Shown piece after piece: positions 5,112-11,258 of a stretch of DNA of 11,258 nt. Position numbers and translations under genes: made by a program. Source of the stretch: CAZWVA01 sp964636885 (GTDB taxonomy: Bacteria; Desulfobacterota_D; UBA1144; Nemesobacterales; CSP1-2); assembly GCA_964636885.1 (NCBI GenBank), contig CAZWVA010000075.1, forward strand, positions 1-11,258, written 5' to 3'. How positions within the stretch are numbered: position 1 is the first letter of the stretch; every line of letters starts with the position of its first letter. The notes beneath the pieces were generated by a model. It had not been told where the DNA came from. It saw only the letters and a program-made list of their open reading frames with translations, and did no database searches.

Positions 5112-6581
5112 CTACATCAGGTATTCCCTGAGGACCTTGCCCGTCGGGCTCTTCGGGATCTCGTCTCTAAATTCTATTATACGCGGGATCTTAAAATCAG
5201 AGATCCTTCCCTTGCAGAACTCGTAGATTTCCCTTGTCTCCATCCTCTCCTTTGGGACTATTACGGCCTTTACGATTTCGTTTCCCCGATCGTCTTTAAC
5301 CCCTAGTACTACCGCCTCTTTGACCTTTTGGTGCTTGAGAAGAAGGTTCTCGACCTCCTGTGGATCAACCTTATTACCGCTTATATTTATGAATAGCCTT
5401 TTCCGTCCCAGTATGTATATGTAACCCTCTTCGTCTATCCTCCCCAGATCCCCTGTAAAGTAGTATCCGTTCCTGAATGCCCTCTCCGTTTCATCTGGAA
5501 GACCGTAGTATCCGGTGGTCATCGATGGGCTTCTTACGGCTATCTCCCCGACCTCTCCCGTTTGGGCCTTGCTCCCGTCCTCTCTAAAGATCACGACCTC
5601 TACGTTCTTAACGGGCCGTCCAACGGAGTCCAGCTTCCTAACTATGTCATCGCTCAGGTTGATCGAGATTACACCCGTCTCCGTTGAGCCGTAGAGTTGC
5701 CTTGGATATATGCCGAACCTCTCGTGAAACCTGTAGAATGTCTCCCTTGGTAAGGGGGCTCCGGCCGATATAACGAGTCTAAGAGAGGAGAGATCCCTGG
5801 ATTTCGGAAGGAAGGTCTCCGCGAGTACGCCGAGCATGAAGGGAACCGCTGGGAACACGGTAATGGATTCCCTTTCTATTAGATCGATCACCCTATTCCT
5901 GTTGAATTCACCCATGGTGTATATGGAGGCCCCCACCTTTATAGCGCTTATAAAGTTGCCGAATGCGTATGTGTGTGAAAGAGGAATCGCAAAGAGGATC
6001 CTGTCTTCCTCAGTCCAGCCGACCGTCTGGGTGTGGTTGTCCGCAAGAGCCGTGAGGTTAAAGTGGGTCCTTGACACGCGCTTTGGCTTCCCGGTAGAGC
6101 CTGTTGAATAGAGGTAGATCGCCTCATCGTCAGGCTCTATCCGGATTCCTGGGTTGCCTCTAATATCCCCATTGGAAAAGCGCCAGTCCGTTTTATCCCC
6201 CCTTATAACCGCAACCTGGCTTGCACCGGCTGAAACCCTTTCCGCAAGCGGTTTTAGTCCCTCTTCCGTAAGCGTAAGCCCTGCCGAGGAATGGGAGATG
6301 TAAAACCCGACCTCCTCTTCCTTGTAGGCCGTATTTATTGGAACCGCTATTGCTCCCGTGCTTAAAACGCTAAAGAAGCCCGTAATAAACTCGATCGAGT
6401 TGGGTAGGAATATGGCAACCCTCTTACCTCGCCCTATCCCCTTTGAGATTAGGAAGGAGGAGAGGCTTCTTACCATTAGACCCAGTGTCCCGTATGTGAT
6501 CCTCCTATCCCCGTCTACGACGGCTATTCTATCCCGGTGCTTCTCTACGGACGATAAGAATAGATCTAAGACCGTATTCAT
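5112..6581 (-). CDS. AMP-forming acyl/aryl ligase (ANL superfamily)
   Basis: 489 residues. Adenylating enzyme that activates a carboxylate as acyl-AMP and passes it to CoA or a carrier protein. Motifs in order: P-loop YSTGSTGKPKRVS (residues 158-170); RLVISAGAPLP (268-278); YGSTETG (297-303), which closes the adenine pocket; YFTGDLGRIDEEGYIYILGR (374-393) with the ribose-binding Asp378; the hinge and A8 region ISGNKVDPQEVE; and the catalytic Lys482 in PTGKVLR. All core residues are present, so it should be active. Substrate cannot be read off. Length and motifs fit an acyl-CoA or acyl-ACP synthetase; the adjacent carrier makes ACP loading likely. A DltA-like role is possible but unsupported because no DltB is present. 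It starts 4 nt after the argC stop. Confidence 0.9.
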   Translation of the reverse strand: MNTVLDLFLSSVEKHRDRIAVVDGDRRITYGTLGLMVRSLSSFLISKGIGRGKRVAIFLPNSIEFITGFFSVLSTGAIAVPINTAYKEEEVGFYISHSSAGLTLTEEGLKPLAERVSAGASQVAVIRGDKTDWRFSNGDIRGNPGIRIEPDDEAIYLYSTGSTGKPKRVSRTHFNLTALADNHTQTVGWTEEDRILFAIPLSHTYAFGNFISAIKVGASIYTMGEFNRNRVIDLIERESITVFPAVPFMLGVLAETFLPKSRDLSSLRLVISAGAPLPRETFYRFHERFGIYPRQLYGSTETGVISINLSDDIVRKLDSVGRPVKNVEVVIFREDGSKAQTGEVGEIAVRSPSMTTGYYGLPDETERAFRNGYYFTGDLGRIDEEGYIYILGRKRLFINISGNKVDPQEVENLLLKHQKVKEAVVLGVKDDRGNEIVKAVIVPKERMETREIYEFCKGRISDFKIPRIIEFRDEIPKSPTGKVLREYLM

Positions 6582-6585
6582 CTCT

Positions 6586-7623
6586 TCATGGATACATCCC
6601 GGGGTATTTTAGACCCTCGTCCTCTGGAAGATCGAGCATAACGTTCATGTTTTGAACGGCCTGTCCCGCTGCCCCCTTCCCAAGGTTATCGAGGGCAACG
6701 ACGGGTATAAAGACACCGTCTTGAAACCCGATCCCTATGTCGCAGAGGTTAGAGAACCTAACGTTCTTTACAGATGGGAAACCTCCTCTCTCATAGACCC
6801 TTATAAACGGTTTGCCCGAGTAGTACTTCTTATAGAGATCCAAGACGTACTCGTGATCCTTTTCTTCCCTGATCCCTACGTATATCGTCGTGAGTATTCC
6901 CCGGCTCATTGGGACCGTATGAGGGATAAATGTGACCCTGGTCGGGATGCCCCCTAGGTTTGAGAGCTCCTGCTCGATCTCGGACCTCTGATCATGCCCC
7001 ATAACCCCATGGGCGGATACGGATTCGTTGGATTCCGGGAAGAGATGCTCCAGAGAAGGTGCCCTTCCGGCACCGGTGAGCCCCGATTTTGAATCCGCTA
7101 TAACCGAATCCCCTTTGGCCAAGCCGCTTGAGAATAGGGGAGCCAGACCGAGTATAACGCTTGTGGCATAGCATCCAGGGTTTGCGACAAGACTGGCCTC
7201 CCTTATCCTTTCTCTATAGATCTCTGGAAGCCCGTATACGGCCTCCTTGAGGAGGTCTCTGTGTATGTGTTTCGTTCTATACAGGTTTTCGTAGATGCAG
7301 GGATCCCTCATTCTAAAATCCGCGCTTAGGTCTATTACGCGGGCTCCATTTTTAAGGAGCCTTCCCACAAAGTGCATAGAAGTGCCCTGGGGAAGGCATG
7401 AAAAGACCAGATCCACCTTACCGAGGTCCCCGAGTCGGGCTATGTTTACGCATTCGAGATCCAGGAATCCACGGAGCTGGGGGAATACCTCCTCTATCCT
7501 CTTTCCCGCGAACTTCTCTGATGTAAGCCAGGAGATCTCAACCCCTCTGTGGCCTACCAAAAGCCTGAGTAGCTCCGCTCCAACATAGCCCGTAGCTCCA
7601 AGAACCCCGACCTTTGGTTTCAT
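6586..7623 (-). CDS. argC: N-acetyl-gamma-glutamyl-phosphate reductase (ArgC), divergent
   Basis: 345 residues, full length. Reduces N-acetylglutamyl phosphate to the semialdehyde with NADPH in arginine biosynthesis. It has an N-terminal Rossmann motif GVLGATGYVGAELLR (residues 6-20), FSCLPQG (74-80), VIDLSADFR (96-104), VYGLPE (129-134), and the active-site cysteine in VANPGCYATS (Cys151). The later family motif, usually G-H-R-H-T-P-E-I-E-Q, reads GHDQRSEIEQ here (209-218). The first histidine is kept (His210) and the second is lost. IPHTVPMSRGILTTIYV (233-249) and the end DNLGKGAAGQAVQN are typical. A short AGAAGG lies only 2 nt before the ATG. It heads an operon with the ligase. ArgC by family; a related reductase with another substrate cannot be excluded. 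Confidence 0.9.
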   Translation of the reverse strand: MKPKVGVLGATGYVGAELLRLLVGHRGVEISWLTSEKFAGKRIEEVFPQLRGFLDLECVNIARLGDLGKVDLVFSCLPQGTSMHFVGRLLKNGARVIDLSADFRMRDPCIYENLYRTKHIHRDLLKEAVYGLPEIYRERIREASLVANPGCYATSVILGLAPLFSSGLAKGDSVIADSKSGLTGAGRAPSLEHLFPESNESVSAHGVMGHDQRSEIEQELSNLGGIPTRVTFIPHTVPMSRGILTTIYVGIREEKDHEYVLDLYKKYYSGKPFIRVYERGGFPSVKNVRFSNLCDIGIGFQDGVFIPVVALDNLGKGAAGQAVQNMNVMLDLPEDEGLKYPGMYP

Positions 7624-7639
7624 CGCCTTCTCTATGTAG

Positions 7640-7668
7640 ATTTTGAACGATATTTAGCGGGTTGTAAA
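7640..7668 (-). promoter_or_regulatory. Possible promoter of the argC-ligase-carrier operon
   Basis: On the minus strand: TTTACA (7668-7663), 17 bp, CAAAAT (7645-7640), giving 5 and 4 of 6 matches. It predicts a leader of about 10 nt before the argC ATG at 7623. Weaker than the other promoters, but correctly placed in the 144-bp gap upstream of argC. Confidence 0.4.
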
Positions 7669-7767
7669 CTCTCCGGTTGCAGACGGAATACGGGTGATCT
7701 ATTTCCGGTTAGGGCTTACACATCTCCCGTTATCCCCCTTGCGTGCTTTGTTTATCCTCTTTTATGC

Positions 7768-8055
7768 TCAGGCTAGATCCAGAGATTCGGACTGGTTAAA
7801 AAGGTGGATCTGGGGTTTCCCTATAACACCAGCCGTCTTCATGGCTTCTCGCAGTTCTTTGGACTGTATGAACCTCCGTGCCTTGGCAAGGCTTTCCCAT
7901 TCGCAAAGGACGGTGAGATCGTTCGGGGCCCCCACACTCCGAAAGACCAGGAAACTCTTTTCGCCGCCCGCCCTACGCATTTCCTTGTGATTTTGGACCG
8001 CTTGCTTCCACTTCCTATAGTCTTTTACCTTATGCCGAACGATTATGTATGTCAT
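7768..8055 (-). CDS. ABM-like dimeric alpha/beta barrel small protein
   Basis: 95 residues. Starts MTYIIVRHKVKDYRKWKQAVQNH, followed by MRRAGGEKSFLVFRSVGAPNDLTVLCEWESLAKARRFIQSKELREAMKTAGVIGKPQIHLFN. This pattern (HKVKDYxKW, RxAGG, FR, P-N, EW, A-x-x-F, LREAMxxAGVxGKP) is a common small protein of the antibiotic-biosynthesis-monooxygenase fold. Members are usually conserved proteins of unknown reaction. The start at 8055 is chosen because AAGGGG lies 6 nt upstream; an in-frame ATG at 8073 is too close to the promoter. It stands alone under its own strong promoter. Confidence 0.85.
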   Translation of the reverse strand: MTYIIVRHKVKDYRKWKQAVQNHKEMRRAGGEKSFLVFRSVGAPNDLTVLCEWESLAKARRFIQSKELREAMKTAGVIGKPQIHLFNQSESLDLA

Positions 8056-8061
8056 ATATAA

Positions 8062-8067
8062 CCCCTT
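8062..8067 (-). promoter_or_regulatory. Ribosome binding site AAGGGG of the ABM-like gene
   Basis: AAGGGG on the minus strand, 6 nt before the ATG at 8055. It decides the start against the upstream ATG at 8073. Confidence 0.65.
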
Positions 8068-8088
8068 ATGCATAAAATTTGTGTTCCC

Positions 8089-8117
8089 ATTATCACACCT
8101 AGGCCTCCTCTTGTCAA
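8089..8117 (-). promoter_or_regulatory. Near-consensus promoter of the ABM-like gene
   Basis: On the minus strand: TTGACA (8117-8112), exactly 17 bp, GATAAT (8094-8089), 6 of 6 and 5 of 6 matches. It is the best promoter in the window, giving a leader of about 27 nt. It shares the extended -35 TTGACAAG with the MerR and carrier-protein promoters. Confidence 0.75.
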
Positions 8118-8145
8118 CCCGATAAGGTGTTTCTTAGGGTTCCAT

Positions 8146-8301
8146 ATGGTAGGCTCCGTATCATGGAATGATGAAGAGGTCTCTGAATTTGATATGGGAA
8201 AAAAGAAATTCGAGATGGAATGTATGGGAGAGGACGAGGAGAATCCCGATAGGGTAGAGACGAAAAGAGAATCAAAGAAGAGATTAAGGAAATCCTTATA
8301 G
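8146..8301 (+). CDS. Possible small charged protein (doubtful)
   Basis: 51 codons in the 299-bp gap between the ABM-like gene and the DHH gene. The product is highly charged (DEEVSEFDMGKKKFEMECMGEDEE, then RVETKRESKKRLRKSL when read in parts), acidic at first and basic at the end. There is no clear ribosome binding site or plus-strand promoter, and no family is recognised. It may be chance. The rest of the gap holds the divergent promoter of the ABM-like gene and an inverted repeat near 8284-8319. Confidence 0.2.
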   Translation: MVGSVSWNDEEVSEFDMGKKKFEMECMGEDEENPDRVETKRESKKRLRKSL

Positions 8302-8319
8302 AAGACGGAGAATCCTTAA
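8284..8319. repeat. Inverted repeat TTAAGGA/TCCTTAA between convergent ends
   Basis: TTAAGGA (8284-8290) and TCCTTAA (8313-8319) are perfect 7-bp arms. A second, tighter palindrome TAAGGA-AA-TCCTTA lies at 8285-8298. It lies 36 nt past the DHH stop on the minus strand and may help end transcription, but it has no T tract. Confidence 0.3.
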
Positions 8320-8354
8320 GAGATACAACGTGAAATCCAGAGGGGAATCTTCCA

Positions 8355-9680
8355 CTAGCCCTCTTCCTCCGACTTCTCCGTGATGCCCTTAATAAAGAGG
8401 TCGGTAATCCATTTCTTGATGTCTTTTTGAGAGGCCTTTCCTAGTGTTTTTCTTATCTTTCTCAGGGGGATTACGGCTTTTGCAGCAGATCTGTGTCCAC
8501 CAGCGCTTCCGAGTTCCTTAAAGAGGTCCCTTACGAGCTTTCCGGCGCTCTTTATGTAACCCACGTTTCTTACGGAGATGATGAGGTGTGATTTACTCAC
8601 TATTCCAAATGCCACAGACCATTCGATTCCTTTTACCTGAATCCCGAAATCGGCCATTTTGGGGATGAGATACTCCCTTTCCACCCTTCCTAGGTTGACA
8701 AAAAAGATGCCGTTTTGTATCCAGTGATTGGCAAGGGCCTGACCGAAGGATCTCATCTCGGAAGGCGGCATCTCGGCACGCTCTATACGCCTTAAGAGCG
8801 CAAGGTTTGCGTTTGGATAGAGGAATGTGAAGGCTTCTATGTCATCGGGATTCGCATCTCGATTTAGCGATATCGTATCGGATTTTATCCCGTAGAGGAG
8901 CGCGGTTGCCAATCTCCCGGATATGTCCACCTGTGCGGCACGTAGGTACTTGGTGAGTATTGTAGACGTTGCGCCCTCCTCGGCCTTTATCTCGGAAAAC
9001 CGGGTTTTATAGGAGCCTATCTGAGGGTGGTGGTCGATCACCGTGTCGACCTCTGGAAGGAGGTCTCCAAAGTAGGGTGGCTGAACGTCTACTAGCGCTA
9101 TGGAGTCGAACCCCTTAATATCCTTGGGGCTTAGCTCCTCTAGGTCTATTTCGAGGAGCTCTATCATGGCGACGTTCTCGGGACGAGATATCCTCTCCCC
9201 CAGGTGTCCGATTATAGCGGTCTGCCGATTTCTTTTAAGGAGCGTTCTAAGGGCAAGGGCACTCGCGATCGAGTCCGGGTCAGGGTGGTCGTGAAGGAGG
9301 ATGAGCATCCTTCTCGCCTCGCTGTGTACCCGTCTCAGTTCTTCCACCCTGAGCTCGGTCCTTGCTAGCCTCTCTTCCCGAGCGATCTCGTTTGAGAGGA
9401 TCTTGTAAAAGGGTACGAACCTTACAGAGGGAGGCGGCTCATCGGGCTTGTCACCGTTACTCACTATTATCGGCGTCTGTGGGTAGTGTATAGAGAGCTC
9501 CCTCGAGACGTCAGGGGAAAAGCTCTTCTTCTCTATCATTATTATGCTAAAGGTGCCCGTCTGATTTAACGCCTCTTCAAGGGAACTCACCCATATGACC
9601 TCTCCCCTTTTTGAGAAGAGTCCGAGAAGCAGCGAGTCAAAGTCCCCTATGAATAGATACCTCGTAAGCTCCCTCTGCAT
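8355..9680 (-). CDS. DHH/DHHA1 phosphoesterase with a degenerate N-terminal Rossmann-like domain
   Basis: 441 residues. Residues about 125-275 are the DHH domain: LLHDHPDPDSIASALAL (metal ligands Asp131, Asp134, Asp136 region), ALVDVQPPY (Asp198 region), VIDHHP (Asp216-His217-His218) and LLYGIKSDT. Residues about 310-405 are DHHA1, ending GSAGGHRSAAKAV, a variant of the GGGGHxxAAG substrate-binding motif. The family includes NrnA-type nanoRNases and pAp or cyclic-dinucleotide phosphodiesterases. The catalytic set is complete, so it is probably an active Mn-dependent enzyme. Residues 1-90 (YLFIGDFDSLLLGLF...) look like a TrkA-N/RCK fold that lost its GxGxxG, joined by a charged helix (95-120). 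It follows trpA by 31 nt. The exact substrate is not decidable. Confidence 0.85.
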   Translation of the reverse strand: MQRELTRYLFIGDFDSLLLGLFSKRGEVIWVSSLEEALNQTGTFSIIMIEKKSFSPDVSRELSIHYPQTPIIVSNGDKPDEPPPSVRFVPFYKILSNEIAREERLARTELRVEELRRVHSEARRMLILLHDHPDPDSIASALALRTLLKRNRQTAIIGHLGERISRPENVAMIELLEIDLEELSPKDIKGFDSIALVDVQPPYFGDLLPEVDTVIDHHPQIGSYKTRFSEIKAEEGATSTILTKYLRAAQVDISGRLATALLYGIKSDTISLNRDANPDDIEAFTFLYPNANLALLRRIERAEMPPSEMRSFGQALANHWIQNGIFFVNLGRVEREYLIPKMADFGIQVKGIEWSVAFGIVSKSHLIISVRNVGYIKSAGKLVRDLFKELGSAGGHRSAAKAVIPLRKIRKTLGKASQKDIKKWITDLFIKGITEKSEEEG

Positions 9681-9711
9681 ACCTTAGAATCCGCTTTTTG
9701 TTTATAAGGCT

Positions 9712-10518
9712 TTACTGTTTTGGGTTTCTACAGGCCTCGCTTAGTCCTCTTATAAACTCACCGATCTCCTCGAGAAGCCCATTCCTGTTCTGGCCGTTAT
9801 TCTCTATTATCTTAACGAGGGCGCTTCCCACGATCACTGCGTCGGCAAACCTTGCGATCCTGCTCGCCTGTTCAGGGGTTGAGACACCAAACCCGACTCC
9901 AACCGGGAGTTTTGTCCTTTTTTTTATCTCCTGAACGAGGGACTCGAGGGAGTAATCCATATCGGGTCTCACTCCCGTAACCCCTGTTACGGAGACCAGG
10001 TAGACGAAGCCGCTTGCGTTTTCAGAGACCAGTTCTATCCTTTCGGCTGTACTCGTGGGGGCGAGTAGGAAGATGAGGTTGAGCCCTGCTCTGTCTGTAT
10101 GGGTTTTGAATTCCTCGGCCTCTTCGGGTGGAAGATCGACCACTAGAACCCCGTCTGCACCCGCCTTCTTTGCGTCTTCTGAAAACCTGCTTAGTCCGTA
10201 TGCTAGAAAGGGGTTATAGTAGCCGAATATGAGGATGGGTATATCGGAATGTCTCCTTATCTCTTTTACTGCCTCTAGTACCCCACTAAGGGTCGTGCCG
10301 CTACGGAGTGCCCTTTCCGAGGCAAGCTGTATCGTAGGGCCATCGGCCATCGGATCTGAAAACGGGACGCCGAGCTCGATTATATCGGCTCCGCTCTCTT
10401 CGAGCTTAAGCACTATGTCCGGGGTTATATCGAGTGACGGATCGCCTGCCGTTATATACGTGACTAAGGCTGCTTTCCCCTTTTTTCTTAGTTCCTTAAA
10501 CTTGTTCTCTATTCTCAT
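9712..10518 (-). CDS. trpA: Tryptophan synthase alpha subunit
   Basis: 268 residues, full length. Splits indole-3-glycerol phosphate into indole and glyceraldehyde 3-phosphate in the TrpA2TrpB2 complex. Opens MRIENKFKELRKKGKAALVTYITAGDPS. Catalytic acids are Glu48 in IIELGVPFSDP and Asp59 in MADGPTIQ. It also has ILIFGYYNPFLAYG, DGVLVVDLPPEEAEEF, LIFLLAPTSTAERI, the loop SVTGVTGVR, VGVGFGVSTPEQA and ADAVIVGSALV, the phosphate-binding end. All key residues are present. There is no clear ribosome binding site. The frame stays open about 90 nt upstream but has no start codon, so ATG 10518 is taken. It lies 202 bp after trpB. Confidence 0.97.
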   Translation of the reverse strand: MRIENKFKELRKKGKAALVTYITAGDPSLDITPDIVLKLEESGADIIELGVPFSDPMADGPTIQLASERALRSGTTLSGVLEAVKEIRRHSDIPILIFGYYNPFLAYGLSRFSEDAKKAGADGVLVVDLPPEEAEEFKTHTDRAGLNLIFLLAPTSTAERIELVSENASGFVYLVSVTGVTGVRPDMDYSLESLVQEIKKRTKLPVGVGFGVSTPEQASRIARFADAVIVGSALVKIIENNGQNRNGLLEEIGEFIRGLSEACRNPKQ

Positions 10519-10526
10519 GGCGTGTT

Positions 10527-10709
10527 TTAAGTCTCTATCCCAGTAGTCAAGAGGGCTCTTGTAAGTCGGGGTATCTGCTCTATCGATCTCTGCTTTCTTT
10601 GTTGGAAGGATTGATATATCCTGGTAAGTAAAACTTTAGGCTTCGCATCGATCATGCTTTTAGACAATCTAACCGTTTCCGTATTAAAGTCAAGAACCGG
10701 CTGTTCCAT
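10527..10709 (-). CDS. Possible 60-residue protein between trpB and trpA
   Basis: An ATG-to-TAA frame that fills the trpB-trpA gap almost exactly, starting 11 nt after the trpB stop and ending 8 nt before the trpA start. The product is basic and Gln/Arg-rich in the middle (IYQSFQQRKQRSIEQ), with no membrane segment or recognised motif. There is no ribosome binding site. The fit suggests coupled translation, but a chance ORF in an old gap, or a decayed gene, is just as likely. Confidence 0.28.
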   Translation of the reverse strand: MEQPVLDFNTETVRLSKSMIDAKPKVLLTRIYQSFQQRKQRSIEQIPRLTRALLTTGIET

Positions 10710-10720
10710 CGGGGTGAGGC

Positions 10721-11258
10721 CTATTTTAACGTATCGGCAACGACGTGGATATCCTTGTCCCCCCGACCGGAGAGGCAGACTATGATTATCGAGTCTTCCG
10801 GCATTGTGGGGGCTACCTTGGTGGCGTAGGCTATGGCGTGCGCCGACTCGAGCGCCGGGATTATCCCCTCAGTCTGGGATAGGAATTTAAACCCCTCTAG
10901 GGCCTCTTTATCCGTAACGTGTGTGTAGGACACCCTTCCAGAGTCCTTTAAAAAGGAGTGTTCAGGGCCGACACCCGGATAATCGAGGCCCGGTGCGATC
11001 GAGTGTGTGCCTATTATCTGTCCGTCTCCATCCTGAAGTATATAGGTTTTACTCCCGTGAAGAACCCCCGGCCTTCCAGCGGAGATACTGGCCGCATGTT
11101 CTCCCGTCTCGAGCCCAAGCCCCGCGGCTTCGACCCCTGTCATCCCTACGCTCTCCTCTTCCAGAAACGGATAGAAGAGTCCCATGGCGTTTGAACCCCC
11201 TCCCACACAGGCGATAAGGAGATCCGGGAGCCTCCCCTCTTTTTCGAGTATCTGCTCC
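10721..11258 (-). CDS. trpB: Tryptophan synthase beta subunit, C-terminal part (5' end beyond the window)
   Basis: About 179 residues to the native stop; roughly the first 210 of a usual 390-400 lie outside the right edge. PLP enzyme that condenses indole with serine. Visible landmarks are LLIACVGGGSNAMG (PLP-phosphate loop GGGSN), GVEAAGLG, SAGRPGVLHGSKTY, THSIAPGLDYPGVGPEH, TDKEALEGF, TEGIIPALESAHA and the end CLSGRGDKDIHVV with its conserved serine. The frame continues unbroken upstream of the internal GTG at 11206 (EQILEKEGRLPDLLIAC), which shows truncation by the window only. It is the first visible gene of a trpB-trpA-DHH transcription unit. Confidence 0.97.
   Translation of the reverse strand, partial: EQILEKEGRLPDLLIACVGGGSNAMGLFYPFLEEESVGMTGVEAAGLGLETGEHAASISAGRPGVLHGSKTYILQDGDGQIIGTHSIAPGLDYPGVGPEHSFLKDSGRVSYTHVTDKEALEGFKFLSQTEGIIPALESAHAIAYATKVAPTMPEDSIIIVCLSGRGDKDIHVVADTLK

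Noticed and set aside
5836..6111. Plus-strand ORFs within the ligase and argC genes
   Set aside because: They lie opposite strongly supported conserved genes and have no family features.
4795..6581. DltA-DltC pair for D-alanylation
   Set aside because: A ligase beside a carrier fits superficially, but DltB and DltD are absent and the envelope appears Gram-negative.
4795..7623. LysW/ArgW-type amino-group carrier pathway built on ArgC
   Set aside because: The carrier here is a phosphopantetheine ACP with Ser40 and lacks the acidic EDWGE tail of LysW, and no ArgX/LysX-type ligase is present.
10519..10612. N-terminal extension of TrpA
   Set aside because: The trpA frame is open upstream (for example SPLDYWDRDLKHA), but it has no start codon after the in-frame TAA, and ATG 10518 matches the normal TrpA N-terminus.
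1..11258. CRISPR arrays, tRNA or rRNA genes, transposase genes
   Set aside because: No regularly spaced direct repeats, cloverleaf or rRNA-like stretches, or transposase coding were seen on either strand.

Overview
This looks like about 11 kb of chromosome from a Gram-negative bacterium. An outer-membrane beta-barrel precursor with a Sec signal peptide sits beside a periplasmic CopC-type protein, and the plausible promoters are bacterial TTGACA/TATAAT-like elements. Base composition is near balanced, and the genes use many AGG (Arg) and ATA (Ile) codons, a bias common in thermophilic or deep-branching lineages such as Desulfobacterota, Nitrospirota or Dadabacteria. I cannot fix the lineage from this window alone.

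Layout, plus strand, 1-4790. First comes the 3' part of a phosphomannomutase-like protein, probably the C-terminal half of a fused mannose-1-phosphate guanylyltransferase/phosphomannomutase. Next is a putative metal-handling locus: a small Cys/His-rich exported protein, a 140-bp palindromic MITE-like element with perfect 12-bp terminal inverted repeats, an outer-membrane barrel protein and a CopC-like copper-binding protein. The barrel and CopC genes are tightly coupled. A small Dabb-domain protein and a MerR-type regulator follow; the regulator's predicted promoter implies a leaderless mRNA.

Layout, minus strand, 11258-4795. Three units are transcribed leftward. The first is trpB (truncated by the window edge), a 202-bp gap that may hold a 60-codon ORF, trpA, then a DHH/DHHA1 phosphoesterase with a degenerate N-terminal Rossmann-like domain. 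The second is a monocistronic ABM-like small protein with a near-consensus promoter. The third is argC, an AMP-forming acyl ligase and an acyl carrier protein; the first two are 4 nt apart and the carrier protein also has its own promoter. The carrier-protein gene converges with the MerR gene, leaving 4 bp between their stop codons.

What fits together. TrpA and TrpB form tryptophan synthase. The ligase and carrier protein most likely act as a pair, loading an acyl or amino-acyl group onto the carrier's phosphopantetheine arm. Their coupling to argC is unusual, and this ArgC also departs from the usual family motif near its catalytic histidine. CopC, the barrel and the Cys/His-rich protein point to periplasmic and outer-membrane copper handling. 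Three separate promoters share the -35 sequence TTGACAAG. The most unusual items are the argC-ligase-carrier operon, the copper locus interrupted by a palindromic element, and the tightly fitting small ORF between trpB and trpA. None amounts to proof of a new system.
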